Below, in pieces: positions 10,661-21,947 of a stretch of 64,000 bases of DNA (its first letter is position 1; every line of letters begins with the position of its first letter). A model generated the notes under the pieces. It ran no database searches and had not been told where the DNA came from. It was given only the letters and a program-made list of their open reading frames with translations. Both the position numbers and the translations under genes were made by a program. The DNA lies in the NCBI RefSeq assembly GCF_052324685.1, contig NC_135228.1:10085386-10149385 (forward strand). The letters run 5' to 3'. The DNA is from Brachyhypopomus gauderio (taxonomy: Eukaryota; Chordata; Actinopteri; Gymnotiformes; Hypopomidae).

Positions 10661-11499
10661 GCGATCGCGAGGTCGTGCACCTCTCGAATTTTGTAACTTT
10701 GCGCGCGCCGCGTCTCAGCGCAATGAACAAAGTCATGTTTGCAGGGTTCATACACCTTTATAAGGTGGAATTAAAGTACTTGTACGTAACTTTAAAGGTC
10801 CGTTTCAATATTTCCCAGCACCTTAAACTTAATTAAGTTAAATATTTATACATATACTCAAAATAATTCGCTTTTTCATCACATTATTTAATGGTTGTTT
10901 ATTTTCAAAACGCCCAATCTTAACGTCTTCACGTTCTCTCACGTTTCGTCCTGGAATTACAAGAGCCTCGTATTTGTTAACGTAATAAAGAACTGTGCGG
11001 AGTCGCGTGCTACGGTCACTAGTGAAAGTATAAACCTAGTTTTTTAAGGTCCTTGCTTTCACTGGATGTGAAAGACGCCATTAATTTACATGCGTTCATT
11101 TTCAAATTCTAACGTGCCTGTTTTTGATATGTTAAAACCAGACTCAGTGTGAAAGCCTTAAAATAGAAATCTCTATTGTGAGGATCATGTCAGAAATGAA
11201 TCCTCTCTTTCTGCAGTATCTGGTTATATTCTAACTTGGCAGTACAACGGACGTTTACAACAGTTGTTGATCAGACAGTGACCCCGGCTGAGTTGATCAG
11301 ATATTAAATAATTAAAACTTAAATAATTGTACTGAAATCCATGATTTAGGTTTCTTTAATTTTGCAGTATTTATATAAACATGTGTACAGCTTATTTTTT
11401 AAAGGACACATTTTGTATACAATAGTTCCAGGTTTCTACAATAAATAGTTAATTGAACAAAAAAAACTTGTTGTAATTTCTTTTAATAATATACAAACT
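10661..11499. other. Mixed repeat remnants, no gene
   Basis: Positions 10663-10749 match one arm of the foldback hairpin at 39817-39946. About 10780-10985 resembles 39960-40220, within the hAT element at 35851-40807 (the ACGTCTTCACGTTCTCTC motif followed by TGGAATTACAAGAG). About 10990-11040 carries the motif seen at 6420. The remainder (11040-11499) shows nothing I can name. Confidence 0.5.
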
Positions 11500-11576
11500 A
11501 ACTGTGATACCGTGATAACCGTGATACCGCGGTATTTTCTGAGACGGTTATCATACCGTGAAAATCTCATACCGTT
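11500..11576 (-). mobile_element. hAT terminus (CAGGGTTGCAACGGTAT type)
   Basis: Read on the minus strand, the sequence starts TAGGGTTGCAACGGTATGAG and runs into repeats of the kind GATACCGTGATAACCGTGAT. This is a known hAT-type end in fish genomes. Only this terminus is clear. It has inserted into the zinc-finger gene that follows and supplies its last codons and stop. Confidence 0.6.
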
Positions 11577-13610
11577 GCAACCCTAGTTTGAAATAACAGC
11601 CACTTGGCTACATATTTGTGTGGGCAGGACATTTTTGCCTTGACACACGGACAGTGCCAGCTGTTTGCTTTTGCATCATAGCATACCATCACTCTCCCTA
11701 ACCGACTATAGTAGGACTGTTTTTTTTCAAACACAGAAACATAGTGCTTTGTAGATGAGCCCATGTTCACAGATACGGCCAAAGGAGCTTGTTCCTGGGC
11801 TGCCTCTTTCTTCTTCTGAAGGCACTGAAGTTTTTTGGCTTCACCAAACCACTTGGCGGAAACCATTTCTGTTAAGATCTCATCTTTCAAGTTTTCCATG
11901 GTTTCCTGCAAGCAGCAGTAGTCTAGTGATCTCTGATGGCAACAGCGAAATGTTTTACACCCACTCCTAACAGCCACCTCAATATTAACATTGCACTCAT
12001 CAACTTCACAAGCATTCTGAAGATCTGAACCCCACAATTTCTGTGCAACATGGATTGGAACTGGAGGCCCGTGGAAGGTTTTTGTAACAGCAAAGATTCC
12101 TCTCTCAGGGTCAATGCACTGACTTCGTAGACAAGTATCTGCAGTTATGTCTTTAACCATTGTCCCATGTTTCCTTTTCAGATGCTTTTTGAAATTCTGG
12201 GAATACAATGAGATGTTACAATGGGGACACTGAATTTTGTTTCTGATACTTTGACTCTTCAGAATCGGTTGAGTATTTTTTGATGGGAGAAACATTAACT
12301 GCTTACTGGGATCTACATGTAAATCTGTAGGGATTTCTTTGGCTGTTGCAGATGCAGGTGGAGGGACAAATGGTCTTCTTGGTTCCCCAGGTGGAGAGGT
12401 AAAAGGACTTTTTAATGTCCAGGGTAGGGGAGCAGAGGGGCTTCTCTGTGTCCCAGGTAGAGGGGCAGAAGGGCCTATTGGAGTGCCAGGTAGAGGGGCA
12501 GAAGGGCCTATTGGAGTGACGGGTAGAGGGGCAGAAGGGCCTATTGGAGTGCCAGGTAGAGGGGCAGAAGGGCCTATTGGAGTGCCAGGTAGAGGGGCAG
12601 AAGGGCCTATTGGAGTGACGGGTAGAGGGGCAGAAGGGCCTATTGGAGTGCCAGGTAGAGGGGCAGAAGGGCCTATTGGAGTGCCAGGTAGAGGGGCAGA
12701 AGGGCCTATTGGAGTGCCAGGTAGAGGGGCAGAAGGGCCTATTGGAGTGCCAGGTAGAGGGGCAGAAGAGCCTATTGGAGTGCCGGGTAGAGGGGCACAA
12801 GTGCTTCCTGGTGTCTCAGGTGGAGAGACCTGTTCCTCAGATGAAATTTTAGACATCTTGACATAACATGGACTACATGATGTAAGATGTTTCATGTAGC
12901 AAATCTTTCTAATAATTGTTTGTCCACAACAATAACAATGAAAGTGTGGACTTTTTCGACATGTCAGGTGACATTTGTATATTGTGAACTCTGGGGGCGG
13001 AAAAAGAAAGTAATCTATGTGAGAAATACAGCTAAACAAATCAGTTCCTCATAAAGAGTAGATATACAAAACATAACTAATTCACTAATTCACTACTTAA
13101 AAACACAATACTAATAAATGCCTACATTTTAACATTTATATTAATTATTAATTTACATATGTTCAGGCCAAAACCAACACAAAGTAATTTATTCACTACC
13201 TCCATGGTAAACACATCGACCCTTGTGAGACTCAATGTGCCGCGTAGCAGTAATGCAATCAGAAGGTTTAAAAACCTTAGACGCACAAAGTGGACAGTGA
13301 TATAGTGAACATATACTGCACTGCCCATCCAACACAAGTTTTTCAGTGGTTTTTGTAATACTCGCGTGACTCTGTAGATAACAAGAAGAAAACAGGCATG
13401 CTCACATCGACATTAACCTAAACCGCTCATACGTTTAACATGTAAACGAACAAGGCTAACATTATCATTTCATCTTAGCGAAGACCGCAACGTGGCTTGT
13501 ACAATATTATTAACTAAACGCAACAATTACTGTATGTGACAAAAACAAAGACATTCACAGCAATGAAAAATACATTAAACTTTTGAGACATTTGTTTTAC
13601 TTACGACCAT
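11567..13610 (-). pseudogene. Zinc-finger/SWIM-like protein gene, 3' end replaced by a hAT terminus
   Basis: Three exons join in frame: 13605-13610 (ATG GTC), 13200-13371 and 11567-12990, giving about 530 codons. Exon 2 has a C2H2-like finger (CSLYHCPLCASKVF, then H..HKGRC). Exon 3 starts with paired fingers (YKCHLTCRKSPHFHCYCC, then HLTSC). Next comes a Ser/Pro-rich block of 11-residue units (PIGPSAPLPGT), another finger (CPHCNISLYSQNFKKHLKRKH), and a SWIM-like Cys-rich motif (WHCPCVKAKMSCPHKYVAKW). The layout recalls the HMGXB3/KDZ-associated proteins common in fish; their function is poorly known. The last residues (RVATV) come from the inserted hAT terminus, so the natural C-terminus is lost. 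The short exon 1 is the least certain part. Confidence 0.55.
12450..12800. repeat. 33-bp coding minisatellite (about 10 units)
   Basis: The unit GGGGCAGAAGGGCCTATT plus 15 further bases repeats about ten times with few substitutions. On the minus strand it encodes PIGPSAPLPGT. The unit length is divisible by three and has no stop in several frames, which explains the long open frames on both strands here. Confidence 0.9.
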
Positions 13611-13619
13611 CTTGTCCGG

Positions 13620-13680
13620 CAAGCAAATGACTTGCAAACAACTCTCTTGCAAACAACTGTCTTGCAAACAACTGTCTTGT
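13620..13680. repeat. 15-bp tandem repeat upstream of the zinc-finger gene
   Basis: CTTGCAAACAACTGT repeats about four times just upstream of the minus-strand exon 1. The 66-codon frame across it (13612-13812) is a by-product. From 13690 to 13857 I see nothing else. Confidence 0.8.
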
Positions 13681-13857
13681 CCGCTGCCACAAGTCGTACC
13701 GCAAAAACCTCCAAATCTGAAAAAACCTCCAAATCTCAATATGACCAATAACAACGGATCTAAGAGAAGGCCACGCCCATTTGGAGTTAAGGTCGGCCTG
13801 TTTGGAGTTTAGTCCCTCCTATTTGGAGCTGATCCAGCCTGCAGGAATACGTACTTG

Positions 13858-16800
13858 AACTTCGGCGCGCTGTTGGAACACGCCTCCCAATCTTTGTTAT
13901 GTCGCTTCCAGGCACAGACACAATGGAGAGTCAGGTAAGGAGCAATGCTAGATCATGTTTCTTTAGCAAAAAGTTCGTTTTAAAGAAGAAAACAGACAGG
14001 CTCTGGGCAGTAGTTTTATTTATACTACTGACTGTGGTGCTAGCTTTGGATAACTGTAGCCAATTAATTAACCATCGTTAGCTAGCTAGATAAACAGCCT
14101 GCAGCAGCAGAGTATTTGAACATAGCAAGAGAAGTGCATCCCGTTTGTTTTGCTCCATAATTTCCCCCCGTTTTTATATAAATGCAGCACAATTATCTTG
14201 TGTAATGGCAGACAGACTGTATCTTTTGATTCCTTTTGGTTCTGCAGCCTAGCTAACTAGCTAGTTATCTAGGCATTTGCTGATCTTCGGTCAGCTTATG
14301 AAGTAGAAAAAAACACCGTAGGACACTAGTTAGCCAGTATATCAGAACACACAATAATTGTACAGTACCTCTTGCTTTACTAGTAGTTTTTAATTGTGTC
14401 AGTCTTCAACATTCAACATTGCTCTAATTAGCTGTCATTTATTTATTTTTTTGTAATACTATCTAGTGAGTTTTTTTGCTTAAAACTGTTCATGATTCCA
14501 TTCCATAAGTGCAGGCAGTGATCTTTTTCACATTAATTTTAAAAATCATCACAGCACAAGTGCAGTAATGCAGTACTCAGTAAGTTACCACTAGGAATGG
14601 TTGTACTAAAGTGCTCATATTTGCCAGGTAGAGGGATCAGCAGCCTGTTTGGGGCTGATAGAATTGTGCCTTCACAATGTGCTGTGTACCCTATGACTTT
14701 GATACTAGTTACCACTGTTATTTACAATTAGTTTTGTTTTTTATGTGTCTGATTAATTTGAGTTAAAACACAGTACACTACATTTAATTTAGCCATGGAT
14801 GTTTAAGCTGAAGGATGTTTTAATAGACAAATATCATGATCTCATTCCCAGGTGATGATTGGAAGCGAAATCTTGCAAAGACTACAGGCGAGGTTGGAGC
14901 AGGCCCTTCAGAGGCAACCTCTGTATCTGAGAATACAGTACCTTTGTTGATGCTGGTGTTACAATTACCCCTGCACTCTCTCCTGGCAGAATAGAAAGGC
15001 TTTGGCAGGACGTGTGGAACAGTGTGACCAGTATCTACTATGATTTACTCCATTTTCTCAAAGAGGAAGATGTCCTGGACTTGGCCTACAGTGTACATCT
15101 CTTCTGTGTCCAGTATGTTTTCATACCACAAATCCAGGACGACCTAGATGCAGGATGACCATTCACTATTGGTCTAATCCAAAGTCCTGATGACTATCCT
15201 GACTCTGTTGAGGTTTGTGGATTTTCTCCATTGTTGGTGATTTTATCATAGTAAAATTATTTTAAGTAAACACTTTCTTAAATGTGTCTATAGTTAAATC
15301 CAAATGTTTTCATTTCAGGATTTCAACTACTTGCATTTCGAAGTCACAGATGTGGATCAAATAGGAATTCAGGTTCCTGCACTGGTGTGTCCTTTGCCCA
15401 ACAAACACTTAGAAATGCTCAGAGAGTGATTTGATCCTGTTGCTCATTCAGCATGCTTTGGGGAGGATATTTACAGGGCACTGGTACAGTATGTTGAAGG
15501 TGTGATTGAATCAAGTTGTTAGTCCCTTGCATTAACATGCTTGCAGCCCATTTTATGATGTGTTTAAGTTTATTTTTAACATTTCTTTACACACTTGATC
15601 ACAATTGATGGGTGATATTTGATCTTTAACTGAAGCAGCTGTTTTGAACAAGAGAAAATGAATAGAAAATAAAATGTGCATTTGAAACAACGCATAATGT
15701 CTATTTATTCAATAAAACTATTTAAAAAATGATCATTTTACTGCAACAATGTTCTTTTGAACAGCTGTTAACGTAACAACCGAAACATTGTAGGGCAGGA
15801 GAATACACTGTTCACCTATGTGTAACTAGCTCTGTGAACAAACATATAACTGGCAAAATAAACACAAGGCTGTAGATAAAATCTTCAAAATAGGTTAATC
15901 CAAGCCAAAGCATGTGTCACAGGTTGCTATACATGAATTTAAATCTCAACTGAAGTCTTTAAAGTTAGTGTAGTGGCCTGGTAGGCGGAGGGACTTGAAA
16001 CATGTAGATGCCTTCGGGAGACTGCCCTGAACTATCAGAAGATGGGACCTTCCATCCGGTCCAAAACTGGACAAGGCCCTTCAGTGATGATTGAGAAGCT
16101 GCAAAAAAAAGAAGCAGTGCAGTGTTCCTTTAATAATTAAGGAATAGTAATGAAGCTAATTAGAAAAAAAAAGTGTTGCATCATGCACCTATATTGATTT
16201 TACGCACGGATATTTTTAAACAGTTTTTTAAACAACTTGCTTCATATATATTGGTGGCTTTTTTGTTTTATCACCTGTTGCGATAAACTCGTGAAGTTTC
16301 AACTGGGTAGTCTTCATCCTCCTCATCCGTATTTTCCAGGGGCCACAATATCTGGTTAAGGACCATCTATTTGAGACACAGCACAAATATTTAATGTGGG
16401 GTGGGAATAGAGGATTTCACATCATATAAATAATAAATAAATATGAAACACTCGACACAAACCCTATGATTTAATCTTTCAAAAAAAAAACACTTGTGAA
16501 TTTATAGCCTAATCATAGTATTTGTGTCAAGTGTTTCATATTGTTACCATAGGTACAATTTAAGGTACTGTTATTTGTCACTCATACAGACAAAAATATT
16601 TCTCACATGAGGCTTGATTTCAACGTCTCTCTCACGGGAGAACATAAGAGGAATTACATCCTTCCTTTCTGTAAGTAACTGCCAAACGCAGGTCTCCTTC
16701 AGGCCCCGTCTGAAAAGCTTAATCTGTTTTTCTGTTCTTCCCAGGACCTGAGAGGGGAGGAGGGGAGGGGACAGAATTCAGCTTAGCATGAAATATCATG

Positions 16801-18132
16801 ATATTATTGTATTGAATATATAGAGATTTAATTACCGTTCCATATCACGCTGAACACTGGTTGTGGACGCAGGACAATGTGGAGTACTTGGACCCTGCAC
16901 TCCTGAGTGGGCATTTGACACCAGACAAAACTCTGCACTGCTCTCTCAATTATGGAGTTCTGTTCATGTGTACCAAAAACACAATAATAAACTAACTAGC
17001 AATGCCAATATTACAACACTTAAGTTGTAATATTTTTAAGTTAAAAGCACATTTCAAATGATTGCAGGGGATCATACTGTAAATGAGTAATTTCATACAT
17101 TTTCTGAATTTCCTGAAGTCAGTTAATTAAAAGTTATGTTGATCATGCTAACTACTAGTAAAGCAAGAGGTACTGTACAATTATTGTGTGTTCTGATATA
17201 CTGGCTAACTAGTGTCCTACGGTGTTTTTTTCTACTTCATAAGCTGACCGAAGATCAGCAAATGCCTAGATAACTAGCTAGTTAGCTAGGCTGCAGAACC
17301 AAAAGGAATCAAAAGATACAGTCTGTCTGCCATTACACAATAATTGTGCTGCATTTATATAAAAACGGGGGGAAATTATGGAGCAAAACAAATGGGATGC
17401 ACTTCTCTTGCTATGTTCAAATACTCTGCTGCTGCAGGCTGTTTATCTAGCTAGCTAACGATGGTTAATTAATTGGCTACAGTTATCCAAAGCTAGCACC
17501 ACAGTCAGTAGTATAAATAAAACTACTGCCCAGAGCCTGTCTGTTTTCTTCTTTAAAATGAACTTTTTGCTAAAGAAACATGATCTAGCATTGCTCCTTA
17601 CCTGACTCTCCATTGTGTCTGTGCCTGGAAGCGACATAACAAAGATTGGGAGGCGTGTTCCAACAGCGCGCCGAAGTTGAGTGACAGCACCAAATCAGTG
17701 TTATGATTGGTTAAACAACCTCGCAATCTGATTGGTCCAGCTAAAGCTTTCCTATTGGTCCCATAATTAGGTGTCAAAACGGTCAAAATTCGCAACTGCA
17801 GCAAGAGATTCGCAACTGCAGCAGAGAAGGTGAATGCGAGAATTTTTACCTCCACACTGAAAAACGCTCACTGTCACATTTACAACCTCACAAATTCCAT
17901 ATGATTCACACATTCACAACGTTGGATTTACAAATGCAATTTCTTTCTACAAATTAAAAATATATATATTTTTATATATTTGAAATATTTTTCCACATTT
18001 GTACATTCCAGTTCATTTGTGGAGATGGATTTTACATGCATGTAGTTGTTTAAACGCAGTTGCAAGTTTCAGTACATTTGTGACTATTGTTTTACAAATG
18101 CAAAATCTTTATGACCCTTTTTTGACCCCATA
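13858..18132 (+). mobile_element. IS3EU-like transposon, left end truncated (copy B)
   Basis: Same element as at 1561-6292 but starting inside the left inverted repeat. The right inverted repeat (17151-18132) is complete. The dead transposase exons lie at 14852-15522, with the same stops as in copy A. Without the left terminus it cannot be mobilised. Confidence 0.75.
14852..15522 (+). pseudogene. Decayed integrase-core transposase (copy B)
   Basis: Copy of 3012-3682. It keeps RIERLWQDVWNSV and VHLFCVQYVF and the same in-frame stops. A two-base change (CACAC versus CAGGC near 14900) is one of the few differences between the copies. Confidence 0.55.
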
Positions 18133-18722
18133 AACCTATGGCACGCGTGCCACCGTTGGCACGCCGAGGCATAATCACTGGCACGCAGCACGCTGGACCA
18201 GCATCAGCAAAAAAATGATACATTAATATAAATTATTATATTAATGGATTATACTTTCGCGAGTGACCGTAGCGCGCGACTCCGCACACACACCTCGCGC
18301 GAACGGCGGAGGCGTTTATACTTGGCGATCGATCGCGATATAATGCTTAATTTGTGTCCATTTACACCTCCCCTCCGCTAACAATTTACACTCGCCACAC
18401 AACCCCCCCCCCCTCCCCTGCTTTAACCCATTGAGAACGTGCTTCTCAATAATTTGACATTATTTCTAGATTAAATACCATAAATCATAACCTATACTAC
18501 CCAAAGCTACAGAAATGTTGCATATTTAGCTTTGTTTATTCATGCTTACTAAGTTTGTTTGTTTATTTGGTTTCATTTAACATCACTATTAATGGCCACT
18601 AATTTAACCTAAAGCATGTCCTAAACATCTATACTAAAAAAGTATAATCTGTATCAGGAGGAGTGTTTGGTCACTAGGGAAAAATACAACAAAAACAGAC
18701 AGTACCTTATTAACATTTAGAT

Positions 18723-18724
<2 letters not shown>
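18133..18724. other. No gene seen (copy B of 6293-6883)
   Basis: Duplicate of the hAT remnant and AT-rich DNA of copy A. It has one extra C in the poly-C run near 18405 and CACACACA in place of CACGCACA near 18287. Confidence 0.6.

Positions 18725-18786
<62 letters not shown>
18725..18786. repeat. (TG)n microsatellite (copy B)
   Basis: Shorter allele of the tract at 6884-6951. Confidence 0.95.
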
Positions 18787-18787
<1 letters not shown>

Positions 18788-18846
18788 TTTAAAAGCTCAT
18801 TCAGGATTCAAAAGTGTTTATTGTCACAGAAGTCCATCATATGTAA

Positions 18847-20348
18847 TACACTGCTCAAAAAAATAAAGAGAACACTTAAACAACACAATGTAACTCCAAG
18901 TCAACCACACTTCTGTGAAACCAACCTGTTCAGTTAGGAAGCAACACTGATTGTGAATCAATTTCAACTGCTGTTATGCAAATGGAATAGACAACAGGTA
19001 GAAATGAGAGGCAATTAGCAAGACCCCCCCTATAAAGGAGTGGTTCTGCAGGTGGGGACCACAGACCACTTCTCAGTACCTATGCTTTTGGTCACTTTTG
19101 AATGTTGGTGGTCCTTTCACACTCGTGGTAGCATGAGACGGCCTCTACAACCCACACAAGTGGCTCAGGTAGTGTAGCTCATCCAGGATGGCACATCAAT
19201 GCGAGCTGTGGCAAGAAGGTTTGCTCTGTCTGTCAGCGTAGTGTCCAGAGGCTGGAGGCGCTACCAGGAGACAGGCCAGTACACCAGGAGACGTGGGGGA
19301 GGCCGTAGGAGGGCCTCCTTTGTGCAAGAAGGAACAGGAGGAGCACTGCCAGAGCCCTGCAAAATGACCTCCAGCAGGCCACAAATGTGCATGTGTCTGC
19401 ACAAACAGTTAGAAACCGACTCCATGAGGATGGTATGAGGGCCTGACGTCCACAGATGGGGGTTGTGCTCACAGCCCAACACCGTGCAGGACGCTTGGCA
19501 TTTGCCAGAGAACACCAGGATTGGCAAATTCGCCACTGGCGCCTTGTGCTCTTCACAGATGAAAGCAGGTTCACACTGAGCACATGTGACAGACGTGACA
19601 GTCTGGAGACGCCGTGGAGAGCGATCTGCTGCCTGCAACATCCTTCAGCATGACCGGTTTGTCAGTGGGTCAGTAATGGTGTGGAGTGGCATTTCTTTGG
19701 AGGGATGCACAGCCCTCCATGTGCTCACCAGAGGTAGCCTGAGTGCCATTAGGTACCGAGATGAGATCCTCAGACCCCTTGTGAGACCATGTGCTGGTGC
19801 GGTTGGCCCTGGGTTCCTCCTAATGCAGGACAATGCTAGACCTCATGTGGCTGGAGTGTGTCAGCAGTTCCTGCAAGATGAAGGCATTGAAGCTATGGAC
19901 TGGCCCGCCCGTTCCCCAGACCTGACCTGAATGAATGTGTTGCACCACAGACTGTCCAGGAGTGGGCGGATGCTTTAATCCAGGTCTGGGAGGAGATCCC
20001 TCAGGAGACCATCCGCCACCTCATCAGAAGCATGCCCAGGCGTTGTAGGGAGGTCATACAGGCACGTGGAGGCCACACACAATACTGAGCCTCATTTTGA
20101 CTTGTTTTAAGGACATTACATCAAAGTTGGATCAGCCTGTAGTGTGTTTTTCCACTTTAATTTTGTGTGTGGCTCCAAATCCAGGCCTCCATTGGTTAAT
20201 AAATTTGATTTCCATTGATGATTTTTGTGTGATTTTGTTGTCAGCACATTCAACTTTGTACAGAACAAAGTATTCAATGAGAATATTTCATTCATTCAGA
20301 TCTAGGATGTGTTATTTGAGTGTTCCCTTTATTTTATTGAGCAGTGTA
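18847..20348 (+). mobile_element. Tc1/mariner element, inactive (copy B)
   Basis: Same terminal repeats, TA flanks and transposase lesions as 7012-8513. The transposase remains lie at about 19187-20089 on the plus strand. The catalytic Glu block is likewise missing. Confidence 0.9.
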
Positions 20349-20465
20349 CAACCAGCCACAAAACAGAAGAAAGTTTTAGGCTGCCTTGTTTAATCTATTA
20401 ACTTGTATAACAATACATGTGTAACTGCAATGTGTTTTGGAGAAAAAAATTGGCATTTATGTTGG

Positions 20466-20762
20466 TGTGACGGGCAGGGTGAGCGAAATAAAATGGAAGC
20501 GATCATGCCAAGTCTCAGGGAAAAAGTATGGTTTAATGAAGAAAGTGTGCAAACCAAAAACCCGTGACTTGGATCCAAATTAAGGATATAATAACCAGCG
20601 GTCAACTGGTACAAAGACAAGACATATATAGACGAACAAACGACCCCCAGGTGGGACGAATCACGGGCTCCGCCCACCTGAGGGACGCACACAACGCAAC
20701 GATTACAGGACAGCTGCCGCTGTAGACGGGGGCGACCAGTAGGGGGCCTGCCGTACCGTGAC
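20466..20762 (-). mobile_element. 297-bp solo LTR (copy B)
   Basis: Duplicate of 8631-8927, followed by a poly-A tract about two bases longer than in copy A. Confidence 0.65.
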
Positions 20763-20767
20763 AGTGG

Positions 20768-20804
<37 letters not shown>

Positions 20805-20868
20805 AGCCACGACTTTATAATAAAACACAAAAACAAAAAAGCTTTTTGAAAACAACAACAAAATACAA

Positions 20869-21427
20869 CTACAAAAACATTGAATTAACCTTAAGGCCCA
20901 TTAGATCAGCACAATTACAAAGAAACGTTTCCATGTCCTCCTGGAGTTCAAAAGTAAAGGTAAATGGATCCCTTGACTCCTCACATCCATTCTCAAGCTC
21001 ACTCAAAGCCTCAAGAGCATTCTGTTGATCCTCAGCACTCATTTTCATCACAGCAGGCTCAGTCACCTTCCCAGCAAAGAGTTCTGTGTGGCTGTGAATC
21101 CAACACAAAGCTCTTTTGAGGTCCCTCATGATGCGTTGTTGCTATATGAAATAAAGAAAATCCCCAAAAGCAATACGTTAAAAAGAATATTTGGTAGGTG
21201 ACTTTTATATACTTTTATATTCAATATGTCAAATAAAACATAACTTACATTGCTGTTATTTTTTGCAGTGCTGTCACTTTCAGCTAGTCCATCTGACTGA
21301 AGTGGACCAACAGTGGACCTTGGCACCCTGAAGAGAGGCTCCAAGTTCCCCTTTAGTAAAAGAGGGGCTTCTTCTGCCCAGTAGGCAAACCTCTGTCCAT
21401 GTCTTGGAGTAAAATTAACATCATTTT
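20869..21427 (-). pseudogene. SMC5-hinge-like gene fragment (copy B)
   Basis: Same two exons as 9032-9590: 21249-21427 and the exon ending at 21141. The BEL element is inserted directly 5' of the first exon, as shown by its ATTTT target duplication at 21423-21427. On the far side of BEL (28853 onward) the original flank continues into the integrase-Ulp1 gene, so this fragment lay just downstream of that gene before the insertion. Confidence 0.35.
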
Positions 21428-21827
21428 TGTAGAGGCGCTTCGTTTCTTTCACCAGTTTCTTGTGCCACCTTTGCCTCTGAGTAACAACCAGTATTGAAAG
21501 ACGCGAGTGAGATAGAATCCTCTTTAAATGTTTACTTATAAACATCAGACATTACATTGAACTCAACATGACTCGGTCCAAAAACTGTGTTGCTTCCAAA
21601 AACTCCAACTGACGTCTGTCCGTCCTAACTTAAGCAGGAAACAAAAAGGGTTACTGACGGAAGCTGAAAGTACAGAAATTTCTTCAAACTTATACATTAC
21701 TAATTTCTGTTTTCATTTTAGAGAATGCAACAATTATGGATTATTATTATTAATTATCTTCATCATATTTTAACCTCTTTAACTAAATTATTTTATACAA
21801 TAAATTAACCCTTAACTGGCTCTTACA
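21428..21827 (-). repeat. 3' LTR of the BEL/Pao element
   Basis: 400 bp, same as 28448-28847 and as the copy at 9591-9990. Confidence 0.95.
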
Positions 21828-21947
21828 TTACCCGGCCCCTAATTGGTTAGGCAGGAGGACTAAGCTATTACAAACTTAAACATTAAGAGCCTACTACCTA
21901 TACTTCAAATGTTCATGAAGACCAACTTGTCTTCCTTTGTTAGTCGT

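Noticed and set aside
12303-12866. Long Trp-His and Gly-rich frames on either strand
   Set aside because: Shadow frames of the 33-bp minisatellite; the minus-strand frame that joins the zinc fingers is the supported one.
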